From Streptomyces sp. GESEQ-35 (lineage in GTDB: Bacteria; Actinomycetota; Actinomycetes; Streptomycetales; Streptomycetaceae): a stretch of 64,000 nucleotides of DNA. Below the pieces are notes generated by a model. The model saw only the letters and a program-made list of their open reading frames with translations, was not told where the DNA came from and did no database searches. Position numbers and translations under genes: made by a program. Below are positions 33,633-43,900 of the stretch, piece by piece (position 1 is the stretch's first letter; every line of letters starts with the position of its first letter). The DNA lies in assembly GCF_017948485.1 (NCBI RefSeq), contig NZ_JAFFSX010000014.1:124001-188000 (forward strand). Direction: 5' to 3'.

Positions 33633-35465
33633 ATGGGCGGAACACCGAGCGATCAGGACGTACCGGGGGCTTCGCGCTATCTGCCGATCGCCGAGCACGG
33701 GCTGATCGGCGATCTGCGCAGCGTGGCCCTGGTGGGCACCGACGGAACCATCGACTGGTACTGCTGCCCGTCCTTCGACGCACCCAGCGTCTTCGCCGCG
33801 ATCCTGGACGCGGAGCGGGGCGGCGCCTTCGAACTCGCGGCCTCCGTGCCGGCCCGGACCAAGCAGTTCTACTTCCCGGACACCAACGTCCTGATCACCA
33901 GGTTCTTCACCGAGGAAGGCGTCGGTGAGGTGCAGGACTTCATGCCGGTCGGCGGCGAGGCCGACGAGGATCGCCACCGGCTGATCCGGCGGGTGCTGTG
34001 TGTGCGCGGTTCCATCCCGTTCCGCGCGCGGGTGGCGCCCCGCTTCGACTACGGCACCCGGCCGCACACCGTGCACATGGAGGGTGACGTGGCCGTCTTC
34101 GCCTCCGACGGCCTGTCGCTGGGGCTGACCGCGACCGTGCCGCTGGAGGCCGACGGCCTGGACGCGCGCGCCGACTTCAAGCTCGCCGAGGGCGAGTCGG
34201 CGGTCTTCGCGCTGGACCAGGTCGGCGGCGCGGTGGATCCGCGCGGGTGTGCACGCACCGAGGCCGAGCGCGAGTTCAACACCACGGTGACGTACTGGCG
34301 GCGCTGGCTGTCCCAGTCCAAGTACCGGGGCCGCTGGCGGGAGATGGTGCACCGCTCCGCGCTCACCCTGAAGCTGCTCACGTATGCGCCGACCGGGGCG
34401 ATCGTGGCCGCGCCGACGACGAGCCTGCCCGAGCAGATCGGCGGCGAACGCAACTGGGACTACCGGTACGTGTGGGTGCGCGACGCCGCCTTCTGTGTGT
34501 ACGCGCTGCTGCGGCTGGGCTTCACCGGCGAGGCCGAGGCGTTCATGAAGTTCGTGACCCGGCATGTCAGTCCGGGCGACGGCAGGCCTTCGGGCCCGCT
34601 GCAGATCATGTACGGCATCGACGGACGCACCGACCTCACCGAGCAGGAACTCCCCCACCTCGAAGGGCACTTGGGGTCCGCGCCGGTACGGATCGGCAAC
34701 GCCGCCGCCGAACAGCTCCAACTCGACATCTACGGCGCGCTCATCGACTCCATCTACCTCTACGACAAGTGGGCGAAGCCCATCTCCAGCGAGCAGTGGG
34801 ACGATGTGTGCGCCCTGGTGGACTGGGTCTGCGAGAACTGGGACCAGCCCGACGAGGGAATCTGGGAGACCCGCGGCGGCCGTAAGAACTTCCTGTACTC
34901 GCGGCTGATGTGCTGGGTGGCCATCGAACGGGCCATCCGGATGGCCAACCGGCGCGGTCTGCCCGCCGAGCTGATCCGCTGGCGGCAGTGCCGCGACACG
35001 ATCTACCGGCGCATCATGAAGCACGGCTGGTCCGAGACGCGGCAGGCGTTCGTGCAGTACGAGGACAGCGACGTGCTGGACGCGTCCGTCCTGATGATGC
35101 CGCTGACGAAGTTCATCGCGCCCACCGACCCCAAGTGGCTGTCCACACTCGACGCCCTCACCCACGACCTGGTCTCGGACTCCCTCGTCTACCGCTACGA
35201 CCCGCAGGCCAGTCCGGACGGACTGCGCGGCGACGAGGGCACGTTCTCGATCTGCTCGTTCTGGTACGTCGAGGCCATGGTCCACGCCGGCCGGATCGAC
35301 GAGGCAAGCCTCGCCTTCGAGAAGATGCTCACCTACGCCAACCATCTCGGCCTGTACGCCGAGGAGATCAGCCATACCGGCGAGCAACAGGGCAACTTCC
35401 CGCAGGCGTTCACCCATCTCGCGCTGATCAGCGCCGCCTTCAACCTCGACCGCGCCCTCGGCTGA
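33633..35465 (+). CDS. glycoside hydrolase family 15 protein, trehalase-like
   Basis: A 610-residue protein with an N-terminal beta domain (YLPIAEHGLIGDLRSVALVGTDGTIDWYCCPSFDAPSVFAAIL) and the GH15 (alpha/alpha)6 barrel: GGERNWDYRYVWVRDAAF, general acid Glu in DEGIWETRGGRKNFLYSRLM, and general base Glu in GLYAEEISHTGEQQGNFPQAF. This is the actinobacterial GH15 group that includes mycobacterial trehalase; glucoamylase activity is not excluded. It has no signal peptide, so it is cytoplasmic. It stands apart from the flanking sugar genes. Confidence 0.92.
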   Translation: MGGTPSDQDVPGASRYLPIAEHGLIGDLRSVALVGTDGTIDWYCCPSFDAPSVFAAILDAERGGAFELAASVPARTKQFYFPDTNVLITRFFTEEGVGEVQDFMPVGGEADEDRHRLIRRVLCVRGSIPFRARVAPRFDYGTRPHTVHMEGDVAVFASDGLSLGLTATVPLEADGLDARADFKLAEGESAVFALDQVGGAVDPRGCARTEAEREFNTTVTYWRRWLSQSKYRGRWREMVHRSALTLKLLTYAPTGAIVAAPTTSLPEQIGGERNWDYRYVWVRDAAFCVYALLRLGFTGEAEAFMKFVTRHVSPGDGRPSGPLQIMYGIDGRTDLTEQELPHLEGHLGSAPVRIGNAAAEQLQLDIYGALIDSIYLYDKWAKPISSEQWDDVCALVDWVCENWDQPDEGIWETRGGRKNFLYSRLMCWVAIERAIRMANRRGLPAELIRWRQCRDTIYRRIMKHGWSETRQAFVQYEDSDVLDASVLMMPLTKFIAPTDPKWLSTLDALTHDLVSDSLVYRYDPQASPDGLRGDEGTFSICSFWYVEAMVHAGRIDEASLAFEKMLTYANHLGLYAEEISHTGEQQGNFPQAFTHLALISAAFNLDRALG

Positions 35466-35488
35466 GAACCGAGGGCGCGGGTACGGGG

Positions 35489-37147
35489 TCAGGCCAGTCC
35501 GGCCCAGAAGCCGAGGTTGTGCTCCTTTCCGAAGTCCCGGCTCGCCTTGGAGCAGGCCGCCGGGGCCCGGCGACCGGACGGTGCCGTGTCGCAGGCGGCC
35601 AGCGACATCAACTCCTCGGTCTTCTGGCTGTACTTGGGCCAGTCCGGCGTACGGGAGCCGTTGGGGTCGCCGGTGGCGGCGAACCTGCCCCAGTACGTGA
35701 TCATCTGCTCGGACAGCTCCAGCTGGTCGTCGTCGTAGGGGAGGGTCTGGCCGAGGTAGTCCCAGAGGTAGCCGAGGTCGTCTACGTGGATCGCGCCGCC
35801 GAACGGGAAGTCGCGGGCGGCCTCGCTCTTCCGCTGGATGAGGTAGATGGAGGTGAAGTGCGGGGTGTCGCTCTCGGCGAACTCGTAGGCGTACGTCGGC
35901 ACCCACTTCGACAGCGTCGCGAAGAGCTGCTGTCGGGTGTAGGAGGTGGAGCCGTTCTGGGCGGCGGTGAAGGCCTCGCCCGGGCTGCCGTAGGCGCTGA
36001 CCGGATACTCGGCGAGCACCGCGTCCGCGTCGTCGCCGTACGAAGAGCGAACCGCTTGCTCGTAGGTCGCGGCGGTCATCGGCGTACCTAGGTAGTCGTA
36101 GTTCTGGAAGGTGAACAGGCCGCGTTCGCTGTCGGTCTGGCCCACCATGACGGGGACGCGGTTGAACTCCCCCGACTGGACGGCCGTTCCGGGGTTGACC
36201 GGGAAGGCGCTGCCGCCGAGGGACACGGAGACGCCCGCCTTCTTCTGTGCGGCGAGCAGGTCGGCGGCGGGCTTGGTCCGCAGACAGGCCACGGTGTCGG
36301 AGGCGGTGTCGCAGCCGGCCTCCTTCACGAAGGCCGCGCTCTGTGCCTGACCGGAGGCGGCGGATTGAAGGTTGCAGCCGCCGCTCATGAGGCCGGCGCG
36401 GGCGAACAGGCCCTTGGCGGTGGGCGAGGCGAGGTGGTCGCAGACCGAGCCGGCGCCGGCGGACTGGCCGGCGATGGTCACGTTCTTCGGGTCGCCGCCG
36501 AAGCGGGAGATGTTCGCCTGCACCCAGCGCAGGGCCGCCTGCTGGTCGAGGAGGCCGTAGTTGCCGGGGCCGTCCTTGCTCTCGGCCTGGAGCTGGGGCA
36601 GGTTGAGCGTGCCGAGCACACCGAGGCGGTAGTTGATGGTGACGACGACCGCGCCGGTCTGCCCGATGAACTTGCGCGGGTCGGTGTCCTGGCCCGCGCC
36701 GCCGGTGAAGCCGCCGCCGTGGATCCACACCAGGACCGGCGTCCCGGCCCGGGCGCTGTCGGGGACGTAGACGTTGAGGGAGAGGCAGTTCTCGGTGGTG
36801 ATGGTCTTCTCGTAGCCGGGGTCCCAGCCGGTGTTCTGCGCACATCGATTGCCGAAGGCGGTGGCGTCGCGCACCCCGGACCACTTGGTGACCGGCTGCG
36901 GGGGCTTCCACCGGTTGGTGCCGGAGGCGTCGGCGGCGTAGGGGATGCCGAGCCATTCGTCGTAGCCGGTCCGCCGGTCGCCGCGGACCTTGCCGTCGGA
37001 GGTGGCCACCGTGGTCGAGGTGGGACGCGAGGCCGAGTCCGGCGACTGGGCCCGGGCCACGACGGGTGCGGTGAGCCCCAGGGCGAGGAGGCTCACGATG
37101 GCGAGGGTCGCGCGGATTCTGCCGCGCAGGGCGGTGATCGCTCTCAT
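35489..37147 (-). CDS. secreted type-B carboxylesterase
   Basis: A 552-residue protein with a signal peptide (RGRIRATLAIVSLLALGL, cleavage near ARAQS). Family motifs: LGIPYAADASGTNRWKPPQPV, ENCLSLNVYVPD, oxyanion VLVWIHGGGFTGGAG, nucleophile VTIAGQSAGAGSVCDH, where the usual GESAG is GQSAG, and His in GAIHVDDLGYLWDY. Four cysteines suit an extracellular enzyme. ATG 37147 is chosen; the frame is open to 37225. It lies next to the siderophore cluster but a role there is unproven. Confidence 0.9.
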   Translation of the reverse strand: MRAITALRGRIRATLAIVSLLALGLTAPVVARAQSPDSASRPTSTTVATSDGKVRGDRRTGYDEWLGIPYAADASGTNRWKPPQPVTKWSGVRDATAFGNRCAQNTGWDPGYEKTITTENCLSLNVYVPDSARAGTPVLVWIHGGGFTGGAGQDTDPRKFIGQTGAVVVTINYRLGVLGTLNLPQLQAESKDGPGNYGLLDQQAALRWVQANISRFGGDPKNVTIAGQSAGAGSVCDHLASPTAKGLFARAGLMSGGCNLQSAASGQAQSAAFVKEAGCDTASDTVACLRTKPAADLLAAQKKAGVSVSLGGSAFPVNPGTAVQSGEFNRVPVMVGQTDSERGLFTFQNYDYLGTPMTAATYEQAVRSSYGDDADAVLAEYPVSAYGSPGEAFTAAQNGSTSYTRQQLFATLSKWVPTYAYEFAESDTPHFTSIYLIQRKSEAARDFPFGGAIHVDDLGYLWDYLGQTLPYDDDQLELSEQMITYWGRFAATGDPNGSRTPDWPKYSQKTEELMSLAACDTAPSGRRAPAACSKASRDFGKEHNLGFWAGLA

Positions 37148-37321
37148 TGGTGTCCCTGCTCTCTGCGTGCGGGCTGATGGCAAGGGGGCTGGCGAGAACG
37201 TAACCGCGCGGCACAGTGCCAGCAAGATACGCGACAGGATTGTTCACAATAGTTGGAACACTCTCGCGTTCGCCCGACGCGAAGGGTTCACGGGGTGAAG
37301 GGGTTCACGGGGTGAAGGGGT

Positions 37322-38623
37322 TCAGTCCGCCCGGGACTCCAGCGAGTGATGGATCTCGCCCGCGCGGATCGCGGTGTTCGACAGCAGGGTGGAAGTGATT
37401 CCGTGAGTGTGCTCGGTGCCGCCCTGAAGATAGATGCCCGCCCGTACATCCGGGGCGGTCTCCACGCGGTGGTCCCGGGTCACGCGGATCTGGTCCTCGT
37501 CGTCGCGCAGACAGAGCTTGGCCGCCTGGCCGAGCAGGGTCGTCAGGTCCCGGGGACGGTACCCAGTCGCGTGCACGAGCAGGTCGGCCTCCAGCACCTG
37601 CTGCTCGCCGGTCGGCAGGAACTCCACGGCGATCGCGAGCGAGTCGCCCGCGCGGGGCTGGACATCACGGATCCGGGAGACGTTGAGGAAGCGCAGCCGC
37701 TCGCGCCCGGCGACCTTCTCCCGGTACGCGGTCGCATAGAGGGACTCGATCAACTCCATGTCGACGACCGAGTAGTTGGTGGAGCGGTGGTAGTCGAAGA
37801 GGGACTGTTTGACCTCGGAGGGAGCGGTGAAGTACAGGTCCACCGCGTCCGGGTCGAAGATGCGGTTGGCGAAAGGGCTGTCGTCGGCCGGGGTGTAGCC
37901 GTACTTCGCGAAGACCGCGCAGACCTCGGCGTCCGGGAAGTTGCGGTGCAGATAGTCGACCGTCTCGGCGGCGCTCTGCCCGGCACCCAGCACGACGGCG
38001 CGACGCACCGGCCGGCCCGAGGCGCGGAACTCGCGCACGCGAGGCAGCAACTCGCTGTTGTGCCAGACCCGTTCGGACAGCTCGGCGCCCGGCGGCACAT
38101 GTGGCTCCAGACCGACCGCCACGCTGAGGTCGCGCGCCCGGTAGGTCACCCCCGGGGAACCGCAGACCACGTCGAAGCAGACCACGGAGCCGTCCTCGTC
38201 GCGCACCGGATCGATGGCGGTCACCTCGTGGTCGTAGGCCACGAGGTGCCGGACCCGGGCCGCGGCCCACTCGAAGTACTCGTGGAACTCCACGCGCAGC
38301 GGGAAGAGGGTCTTCTGGTTCAGGAAGTCGATCAGTCGGCCGCGTTCGGCCAGGAAGCACAGAAAGCTGAAGTCGCTGGTCGGGTTCCGCAACGTCACCA
38401 GGTCCTTGAGGAAGGACACCTGCATGGTCGCGTCGTCGATGAGCATGCCCCGGTGCCAGCCGAAGCGGGGCTGTCGTTCCAGAAAACGGGCGTTGAGCCG
38501 CTGTCCGGGCGGGAGTTCCGCGTTGCGTTCCTCAATCGCTATGGCCAGTGCAAGATTTGACGGTCCGAAGCCGATTCCGAGGACGTCGTAGGTGGTATCC
38601 GGTCCCGTGAGCGGTGACTTCAC
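37322..38623 (-). CDS. L-ornithine N5-monooxygenase (siderophore biosynthesis)
   Basis: A 433-residue flavin- and NADPH-dependent N-hydroxylase. FAD motif DVLGIGFGPSNLALAIAI at 13-30, then FGWHRGMLIDDATMQVSFLKDLVTLRNPTSDFSFLCFL (substrate region), NADPH motif AVVLGAGQSAAETVDYLH and the C-terminal ATGYRPRDL. It closely follows the CchB/PvdA pattern and makes N5-hydroxyornithine for a hydroxamate ligand. GTG 38623 has GGGAGG 11 bases upstream. It is divergent from the formyltransferase gene across an iron box. Confidence 0.93.
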   Translation of the reverse strand: MKSPLTGPDTTYDVLGIGFGPSNLALAIAIEERNAELPPGQRLNARFLERQPRFGWHRGMLIDDATMQVSFLKDLVTLRNPTSDFSFLCFLAERGRLIDFLNQKTLFPLRVEFHEYFEWAAARVRHLVAYDHEVTAIDPVRDEDGSVVCFDVVCGSPGVTYRARDLSVAVGLEPHVPPGAELSERVWHNSELLPRVREFRASGRPVRRAVVLGAGQSAAETVDYLHRNFPDAEVCAVFAKYGYTPADDSPFANRIFDPDAVDLYFTAPSEVKQSLFDYHRSTNYSVVDMELIESLYATAYREKVAGRERLRFLNVSRIRDVQPRAGDSLAIAVEFLPTGEQQVLEADLLVHATGYRPRDLTTLLGQAAKLCLRDDEDQIRVTRDHRVETAPDVRAGIYLQGGTEHTHGITSTLLSNTAIRAGEIHHSLESRAD

Positions 38624-38660
38624 CGTGGCATCGCCTCCCTCAGGCAGCCACATGTTAGAT

Positions 38661-38677
38661 AAGGTAAGCCTAACCTT
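38661..38677. promoter_or_regulatory. iron box (DmdR/IdeR-type operator)
   Basis: AAGGTAAGCCTAACCTT is a near-palindrome with AAGGT/ACCTT arms and resembles the actinobacterial iron box TTAGGTTAGGCTAACCTAA. It lies 38 bases from the monooxygenase start and 30 from the formyltransferase ATG, so iron-loaded repressor could block both divergent promoters. Confidence 0.8.
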
Positions 38678-38706
38678 GCAATGGAGCCGCCGGAGGGAAG
38701 AACCGC

Positions 38707-39660
38707 ATGCGCGTCGCCATGTTCGGCTACCAGACCTGGGGTCACCGCACACTCCAGTCACTGCTGGACTCCGATCACGAGGTCGTTCTCGTGGTCACCC
38801 ACCCCAAGAGCGAGCACGCCTACGAGAAGATCTGGGACGACTCCGTCGCCGAACTCGCCGAGAAGAACGACGTTCCCGTACTCCTGCGCAACCGCCCCGA
38901 CGACCCCGAACTCCTCACGGCGCTGCGCGAAGCCCGGCCCGACATCATCGTCGCCAACAACTGGCGCACCTGGCTGCCGCCCGAGTTGTTCGACCTGCCC
39001 CCGCACGGCACGCTCAACATCCACGACTCGCTGCTGCCCGCCTACGCGGGCTTCTCGCCCATCATCTGGGCCCTGATCAACGGCGAGGAGCGGGTCGGCG
39101 TGACCGCGCACCGCATGAACCCCGAGCTCGACGCCGGAGACATCCTGGTGCAGCGCGCGGTACCGGTCGGGCCGGCCGACACCGCGACCGACCTGTTCCA
39201 CCGGACCGTCGACCTCATCGCACCGATCGTCCGCGAGTCCCTCGACCTCATCGCCTCCGGCAGGGCCACCGCGCACTGGCAGCCGCAGGACCGCGGCCGG
39301 GCCAGCTTCTTCCACAAGCGGTCCGCGGAGGACAGCCGCATCGACTGGAGCTGGCCGGCGGAGCGCCTGGAGCGCCTCGTGCGCGCCCAGTCGGACCCGT
39401 ATCCGAACGCGTACACCTTCCACCGCGGACAGCGCCTCAGGATCGTCTCGGCCACGGTCTCGGAGGGCCGCTACGGCGGTACGCCGGGCCGCATCTTCAT
39501 CCCCGAGGGCGACGGCGTCGTCATCGTGGCCGGTAGCGACGCCCACACCGGACGCTGCCGAGGACTGCTCGTACGGCGGCTGCGCACGGATGACGGCACG
39601 GAGTACGCGGCCAGCGACTACTTCCGCACCATGGGCGGGTACCTCACAGCACGGCCCTAG
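38707..39660 (+). CDS. N5-hydroxyornithine formyltransferase (methionyl-tRNA formyltransferase-like)
   Basis: A 317-residue formyltransferase with the formyl-THF core (VANNWRTWLPPELFDLPPHGTLNIHDSLLPAYAGFSPIIWALINGEERVGVTAHRMNPELDAGDI), including Asn/His/Asp of the active site, and a C-terminal FMT_C domain. The first 20 residues (MRVAMFGYQTWGHRTLQSLL) match CchA of the coelichelin pathway. It should formylate the hydroxyamine made by the divergent monooxygenase, yielding N5-formyl-N5-hydroxyornithine for the NRPS. GGAGGGAAG precedes ATG 38707. Confidence 0.92.
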   Translation: MRVAMFGYQTWGHRTLQSLLDSDHEVVLVVTHPKSEHAYEKIWDDSVAELAEKNDVPVLLRNRPDDPELLTALREARPDIIVANNWRTWLPPELFDLPPHGTLNIHDSLLPAYAGFSPIIWALINGEERVGVTAHRMNPELDAGDILVQRAVPVGPADTATDLFHRTVDLIAPIVRESLDLIASGRATAHWQPQDRGRASFFHKRSAEDSRIDWSWPAERLERLVRAQSDPYPNAYTFHRGQRLRIVSATVSEGRYGGTPGRIFIPEGDGVVIVAGSDAHTGRCRGLLVRRLRTDDGTEYAASDYFRTMGGYLTARP

Positions 39661-39744
39661 GAATCCAACACCCGTACCCGGCAGGGGGCGTGACCGGCCG
39701 CCAGTGCGCCGACTCCGGACTCCGACATGTCCGAAAGTCATTGC

Positions 39745-39763
39745 TAAGGCAAGCCTTACCTTG
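39745..39763. promoter_or_regulatory. iron box upstream of siderophore-binding lipoprotein
   Basis: TAAGGCAAGCCTTACCTTG matches the TAAGGTAAGGCTTACCTT form of the DmdR/IdeR operator with few mismatches. It lies about 50 bases upstream of the lipoprotein start. Confidence 0.78.
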
Positions 39764-39814
39764 CTTTACTGGCGGCCGTACTGACTCCTGCCCGCGCCCG
39801 GCGAAAAGGGATGC

Positions 39815-40828
39815 ATGGCCATGTCGAGATCGTTCCGCACGACCCTTCTCACCGTCGTCCTGGCGGCCGGGCTGGCAGCCTGCGGCTCCGTCGACGACGA
39901 GGACGACGGTTCCTCCGCGAACGCGGGGGCCTCGTCGTCCGCGTTCCCGGTGACCGTCAAGCACAAGTTCGGCAGCACCGAGATCAAGAAGGCTCCCGAG
40001 CGGGTCGTCGTGGTCGGCAACGGCGGCACCGACGACATCGACGCGCTCTACGCCCTGGGTGTCACGCCGGTCGCCATCTCCAAGGACGCGCTCAGCTCCG
40101 ACGGCATCTATCCGTGGCTGAAGGACAAGATCGACACCAAGGAGACCAAGCTCCTCGACACGCTCAACGCCGTGGACTACGAGGAGATCGCCGCCCTCAC
40201 GCCGGATCTGATCCTGGCCACCTCCGACTTCACCCTGGACAAGGACTACAAGAAGCTCGCCGCGGTGGCGCCGACCATCGGCTACGAGACGGCCTGGGGG
40301 CAGCAGACCTGGCAGGAGCACGTACAGGTGGTCGGCAAGGCCCTCGGCAAGGAGAGCGAGGCCGAGAAGGTCATCCAGGACACCGAGGACAGCGTCGCCG
40401 CGGTGAAGACCAAGCACCCGGCGCTGGACGGCAGGACGTACAGCCTGTCCATCGGCAACACCCCGGCCAAGATCTTCACCATCGCGTCCGAGGACGACTT
40501 CGCCGCCAAGCTGATGAGCGAACTCGGCATGGGCCTGACCCCGTCGGTCAAGAACATCAAGACGGTGAACGGCAGCCCCACGGGTGAGCTGTCCTTCGAG
40601 CAGCTGGACAAGCTCGACGCGGATCTCGTCGTCATCGCGTTCACGACGCCGGAGCTGAAGAAGGCGTTCGAGTCCAGCGCGCTGGTGAAGAACATGGCCG
40701 CGGTGAAGTCGGGCAACTACGTGGTGACGGACGTCGCGACGATCAGCCAGCTGCGCAGCCCCTCGGTGCTGGGCATCCCCTGGGCGCTGGACAACCTGGA
40801 GCCCGGGTTCGCGAAGCTCGACAAGTGA
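39815..40828 (+). CDS. ferric-siderophore ABC transporter substrate-binding lipoprotein
   Basis: A 337-residue lipoprotein: signal peptide with lipobox LAAC-G near residue 21-24, an acidic linker, then a FepB/FhuD-type periplasmic-binding fold (APERVVVVGNGGTDDIDALYALGVTPVAISKDAL, ALTPDLILATSDFTLDKDYKKLAAVAPTIGY, DADLVVIAFTTPELKKAF). It captures ferri-siderophore at the cell surface. No permease or ATPase gene is adjacent, so it must use one encoded elsewhere. ATG 39821 is an alternative start with better spacing to AAAAGGG. Confidence 0.92.
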   Translation: MAMSRSFRTTLLTVVLAAGLAACGSVDDEDDGSSANAGASSSAFPVTVKHKFGSTEIKKAPERVVVVGNGGTDDIDALYALGVTPVAISKDALSSDGIYPWLKDKIDTKETKLLDTLNAVDYEEIAALTPDLILATSDFTLDKDYKKLAAVAPTIGYETAWGQQTWQEHVQVVGKALGKESEAEKVIQDTEDSVAAVKTKHPALDGRTYSLSIGNTPAKIFTIASEDDFAAKLMSELGMGLTPSVKNIKTVNGSPTGELSFEQLDKLDADLVVIAFTTPELKKAFESSALVKNMAAVKSGNYVVTDVATISQLRSPSVLGIPWALDNLEPGFAKLDK

Positions 40829-40918
40829 CGATGCTCGACCGGTGACACACCGGCGGGGCGCGTAGGCGCTCCGCTGGGAGTGCCCGGTCGGTGTTGTCGG
40901 TCTGCTGCGGCGCCATCG

Positions 40919-40957
40919 TGGCTGGTCGCGCAGTTCCCCGCGCCCCTTCGGGGCGCG
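40919..40957. repeat. interspersed hairpin repeat, copy 2 (intergenic)
   Basis: TGGCTGGTCGCGCAGTTCC then CCGCGCCCCTTCGGGGCGCG, with a CGCCCC/GGGGCG stem at its end. It lies between the convergent lipoprotein and NRPS-D genes, where the hairpin would suit a bidirectional terminator. Confidence 0.8.
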
Positions 40958-40969
40958 CCCTGCCGATCG

Positions 40970-43900
40970 CTATGTCTCCCGCAGTGCCGAGTCGACCTCT
41001 TCGGCCGACATCCCCTCTATCTCCAGGTGGATGGCGGCGACCTGTTCGAGCCGGCCGGGTGTCTCCTCCTCGGCCGTCAGCCGCTTGGCCATACCGCCGG
41101 CCGTGAGCGTGGCGAACAGCGAGCGGACGGAGACCTCCGAGGTGTCGAGTGCCTCACGGAGCCTGCCGACGATCACCGTGGCCAGCACCGAGTCGCCGCC
41201 GAGGGCGAAGAACCCGTCGTCCAGGCCGACGGCCTCGACGCCGAGGACGTCCGCCCACACCCGCGCGACGACCGTCTCCAGTGCGCTTCCGGGCGTACGG
41301 TGCGCACGCTCCCCCACCGCCTCCCACAGCTCGCCGACCGCGCGCCGGTCCAGCTTGCCGTTGGCGGTGAGCGGCAGTTCCCCGGTGACGGCGATCCGGG
41401 CCGGGACCATGTGCGGTGGCAGCACCGACCGCGCCCAGTCGCGGAGTTCGTCCTCCGTCACCTGCGGCTCGGCCGCCACGGCCGCGGCCAGTTGGACGCC
41501 CGGCCCCCGGGTCAGTCCGGCCACGGCCCGCCGTACGGCGTCGTGTCCGCTGAGCGCGGCCTCCACCTCGCCCAGCTCGATCCGGAAGCCGCTCAGCTTC
41601 ACCTGGTGGTCGCGGCGGCCGAGGAACTCCAGCGAGCCGTCGGGCCAGTAGCGGGCCAGGTCGCCGGTGCGATACCAGCGCACGCCGTCCCGCTCGGTGA
41701 ACTTCTCTGCCGTACGCGCCGGATCGGCCCGGTAGCCGAGCGCCACTCCGTCCCCGCCGATCCACAGCTCGCCGGGCACCCGGTCGGGGCAGTCCCGGCC
41801 GCGGCCGTCGACGACCCGGCAGCGGACGTTGCGCAGGGGTGTGCCGTACGGCACGGACCGCCAATGGGCCGGTACTCGACCGTCCGTCACCTCGCAGACG
41901 GTGGAGTGGATGGCCGTCTCCGTCGTACCGCCCAGTCCGGTGAACCGGCAGCCGGGCGCCTGCTCGGCGAGCCGTCCCGGCAGATCGGTGCCCACCCGGT
42001 CGCCGCCGAGCAACACCGCCCGCAGACAGGTGAGTTCGCCGGGGGCGGTGGCGAGCAGCAGCATGTCGAGCAGGGGCGGGACGCAGTTGAGGAGCGTGAC
42101 CCGGTGGGTCCGTACGAGGTCGGCCCACTGCCTCGCCTCTCGACGGTCGGCCTCATCGATCAGGACGACCGCGCCGCCGGCGCTCAGCAGCCCGAACAGG
42201 TCGTAGACGGAGAGGTCGAAGTCCAGGGCGGAGAGGGCGAGGCAGCGATCCGAACGGCCCACCTCGAAACGGTCGTTGAGGTCGTCGACGGTGTTCATGG
42301 CCGCCCGGTGCGGCACCTCGACACCCTTGGGCTCGCCGGTGGAGCCGGAGGTGAACAGCACATAGGCGGGCTGCTCCTCGTCCACCGTGACCGGTTCCGG
42401 CAGAGGGCCGTGGCGTAGGGCCTCGGCGACCGGCAGGGCGTCGAGGCCTGTCGTCTCACGCCCGTCGGTCAGCGCGACACGGAATCCCGCCGTGGCCCGG
42501 ATGCGGTCCCTGCGCGCGGCAGGCTGCTCCACGCCGATCGGGACGTAGGCGGCGCCCGCCGCCAGCACGCCGAGGACGGCGGTGATCTGGTCCGGCCCCT
42601 TGGGCAGGCTGACCGCGACCGTGTCCCCGGGGCGTATCCCGCGCCCCACCAGGGCGGCGGCGGTGCGCAGCGCGCGGTCCGCCAACTCCCCATAGGACAG
42701 CGCTCCTTCGGTGCCCCACAGCAGGGCGGGCGCGTCCGGCTGCTCGGCCGCACGCGTGAAGAAGCCCTGGTGGAGCGGCCGGTGGCTGCGTGGCCCGGCG
42801 GTGTCGTTCGCGGTGTCCCTGACGGCGGTCTGCTCGGCGGGCAGCAGGGCGGGCACCGGCTGTTCCCAGATCTCGTCCTCGGTGCCGAGCCGGGTGACGA
42901 GCCCGTGGAAGGCGGCGAACATCGCGTCGATGAGCCCGGCGGGGAAGGCGTCCTCACGCGCGTCCCAGTTGACCAGCAGTCCCCCGTCGACCTCGGTGAC
43001 CTGGGCGTCGAGCAGGACCTGCGGGCCCTGGGAGATGATCCAGGCGGGCTTGCCGAAGGAGTCCCGTACGCCCGCGTCGAACAGCTCCCCCAGGTTGAGC
43101 GCGCTGGTGAACACCACCGTCGCCAGGACCTGTTCACTGCGGTGGCGGGAGAGGTCCCGCAGCACTTCCACGCCCGAGTAGTCGGCGTGCGCGGCATCGG
43201 TGTGCATACGGTCCTGGAGGCGCCGCGCATGCTCGGTGAACGTGGCCTCGCCGGCCAGGTCGACGTCGAGCAGCACCGAGCTGGTGAAGTCGCCGACCAG
43301 CAGGTCGACATCGGGGTGGGATCCCCGGCGGTCGAACATCGGCACGTTGAGCAGGAAGCGGGACTGTGCGCTCCAGGCGGCCAGCACCTCCGAGAACGCG
43401 GTCGCCACGGCCATCGCGGGAGTCAGCCCGTGCCGGTGGGCGCGGGCCGTAAGACGCTGCTTCTCCGCCGGCGGCAGCCAGTGGTGCCGCCGGGTCACCC
43501 GGGTCGCGTCGGGGCGTTCCGCCTCGGGGACGAGGGGGAGTTCGGGAGCGCTGGGCAGCTCGGGGACCCGGCGCCGCCACCACTCCTGGGACTGCTCCCG
43601 GCTCAGCCGCCGTACGGTCGCACGCTCCGTCAGATACTCGGGGTAGCTGGTGCGGATCGGCGGCAGCGGGTCTTCCGGGTTCTGGTACAGCTTGGCGAGG
43701 TCGGAGAGCAGCACGCGGTAGCTGAGCGCGTCCGCGGCCAGCATGTCGACGTCGACGTGCAGCCGGCTGTGGCCGTCCGGCAGCAGGGAGAGCCGCACGG
43801 CGAACACCTCACCGGCCGCGACATCCAGCCGGGCGTGCGAGGAGGAGTGCCGGGCCTTCTCCAGTTCGGCTTCCACGGCCTCGGCATCGAGCGCCCGCAG

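Noticed and set aside
35489..37147. Carboxylesterase as the cluster's ferri-siderophore esterase (CchJ/IroE role)
   Set aside because: It belongs to the type-B esterase family, has its own signal peptide, no nearby iron box, and a 174-bp gap to the monooxygenase; membership in the cluster is not supported.
33588..37247. 1219-codon minus-strand open frame across the GH15 and carboxylesterase genes
   Set aside because: Overlaps two genes with intact catalytic motifs in other frames; its translation is Arg/Pro-rich low-complexity sequence.
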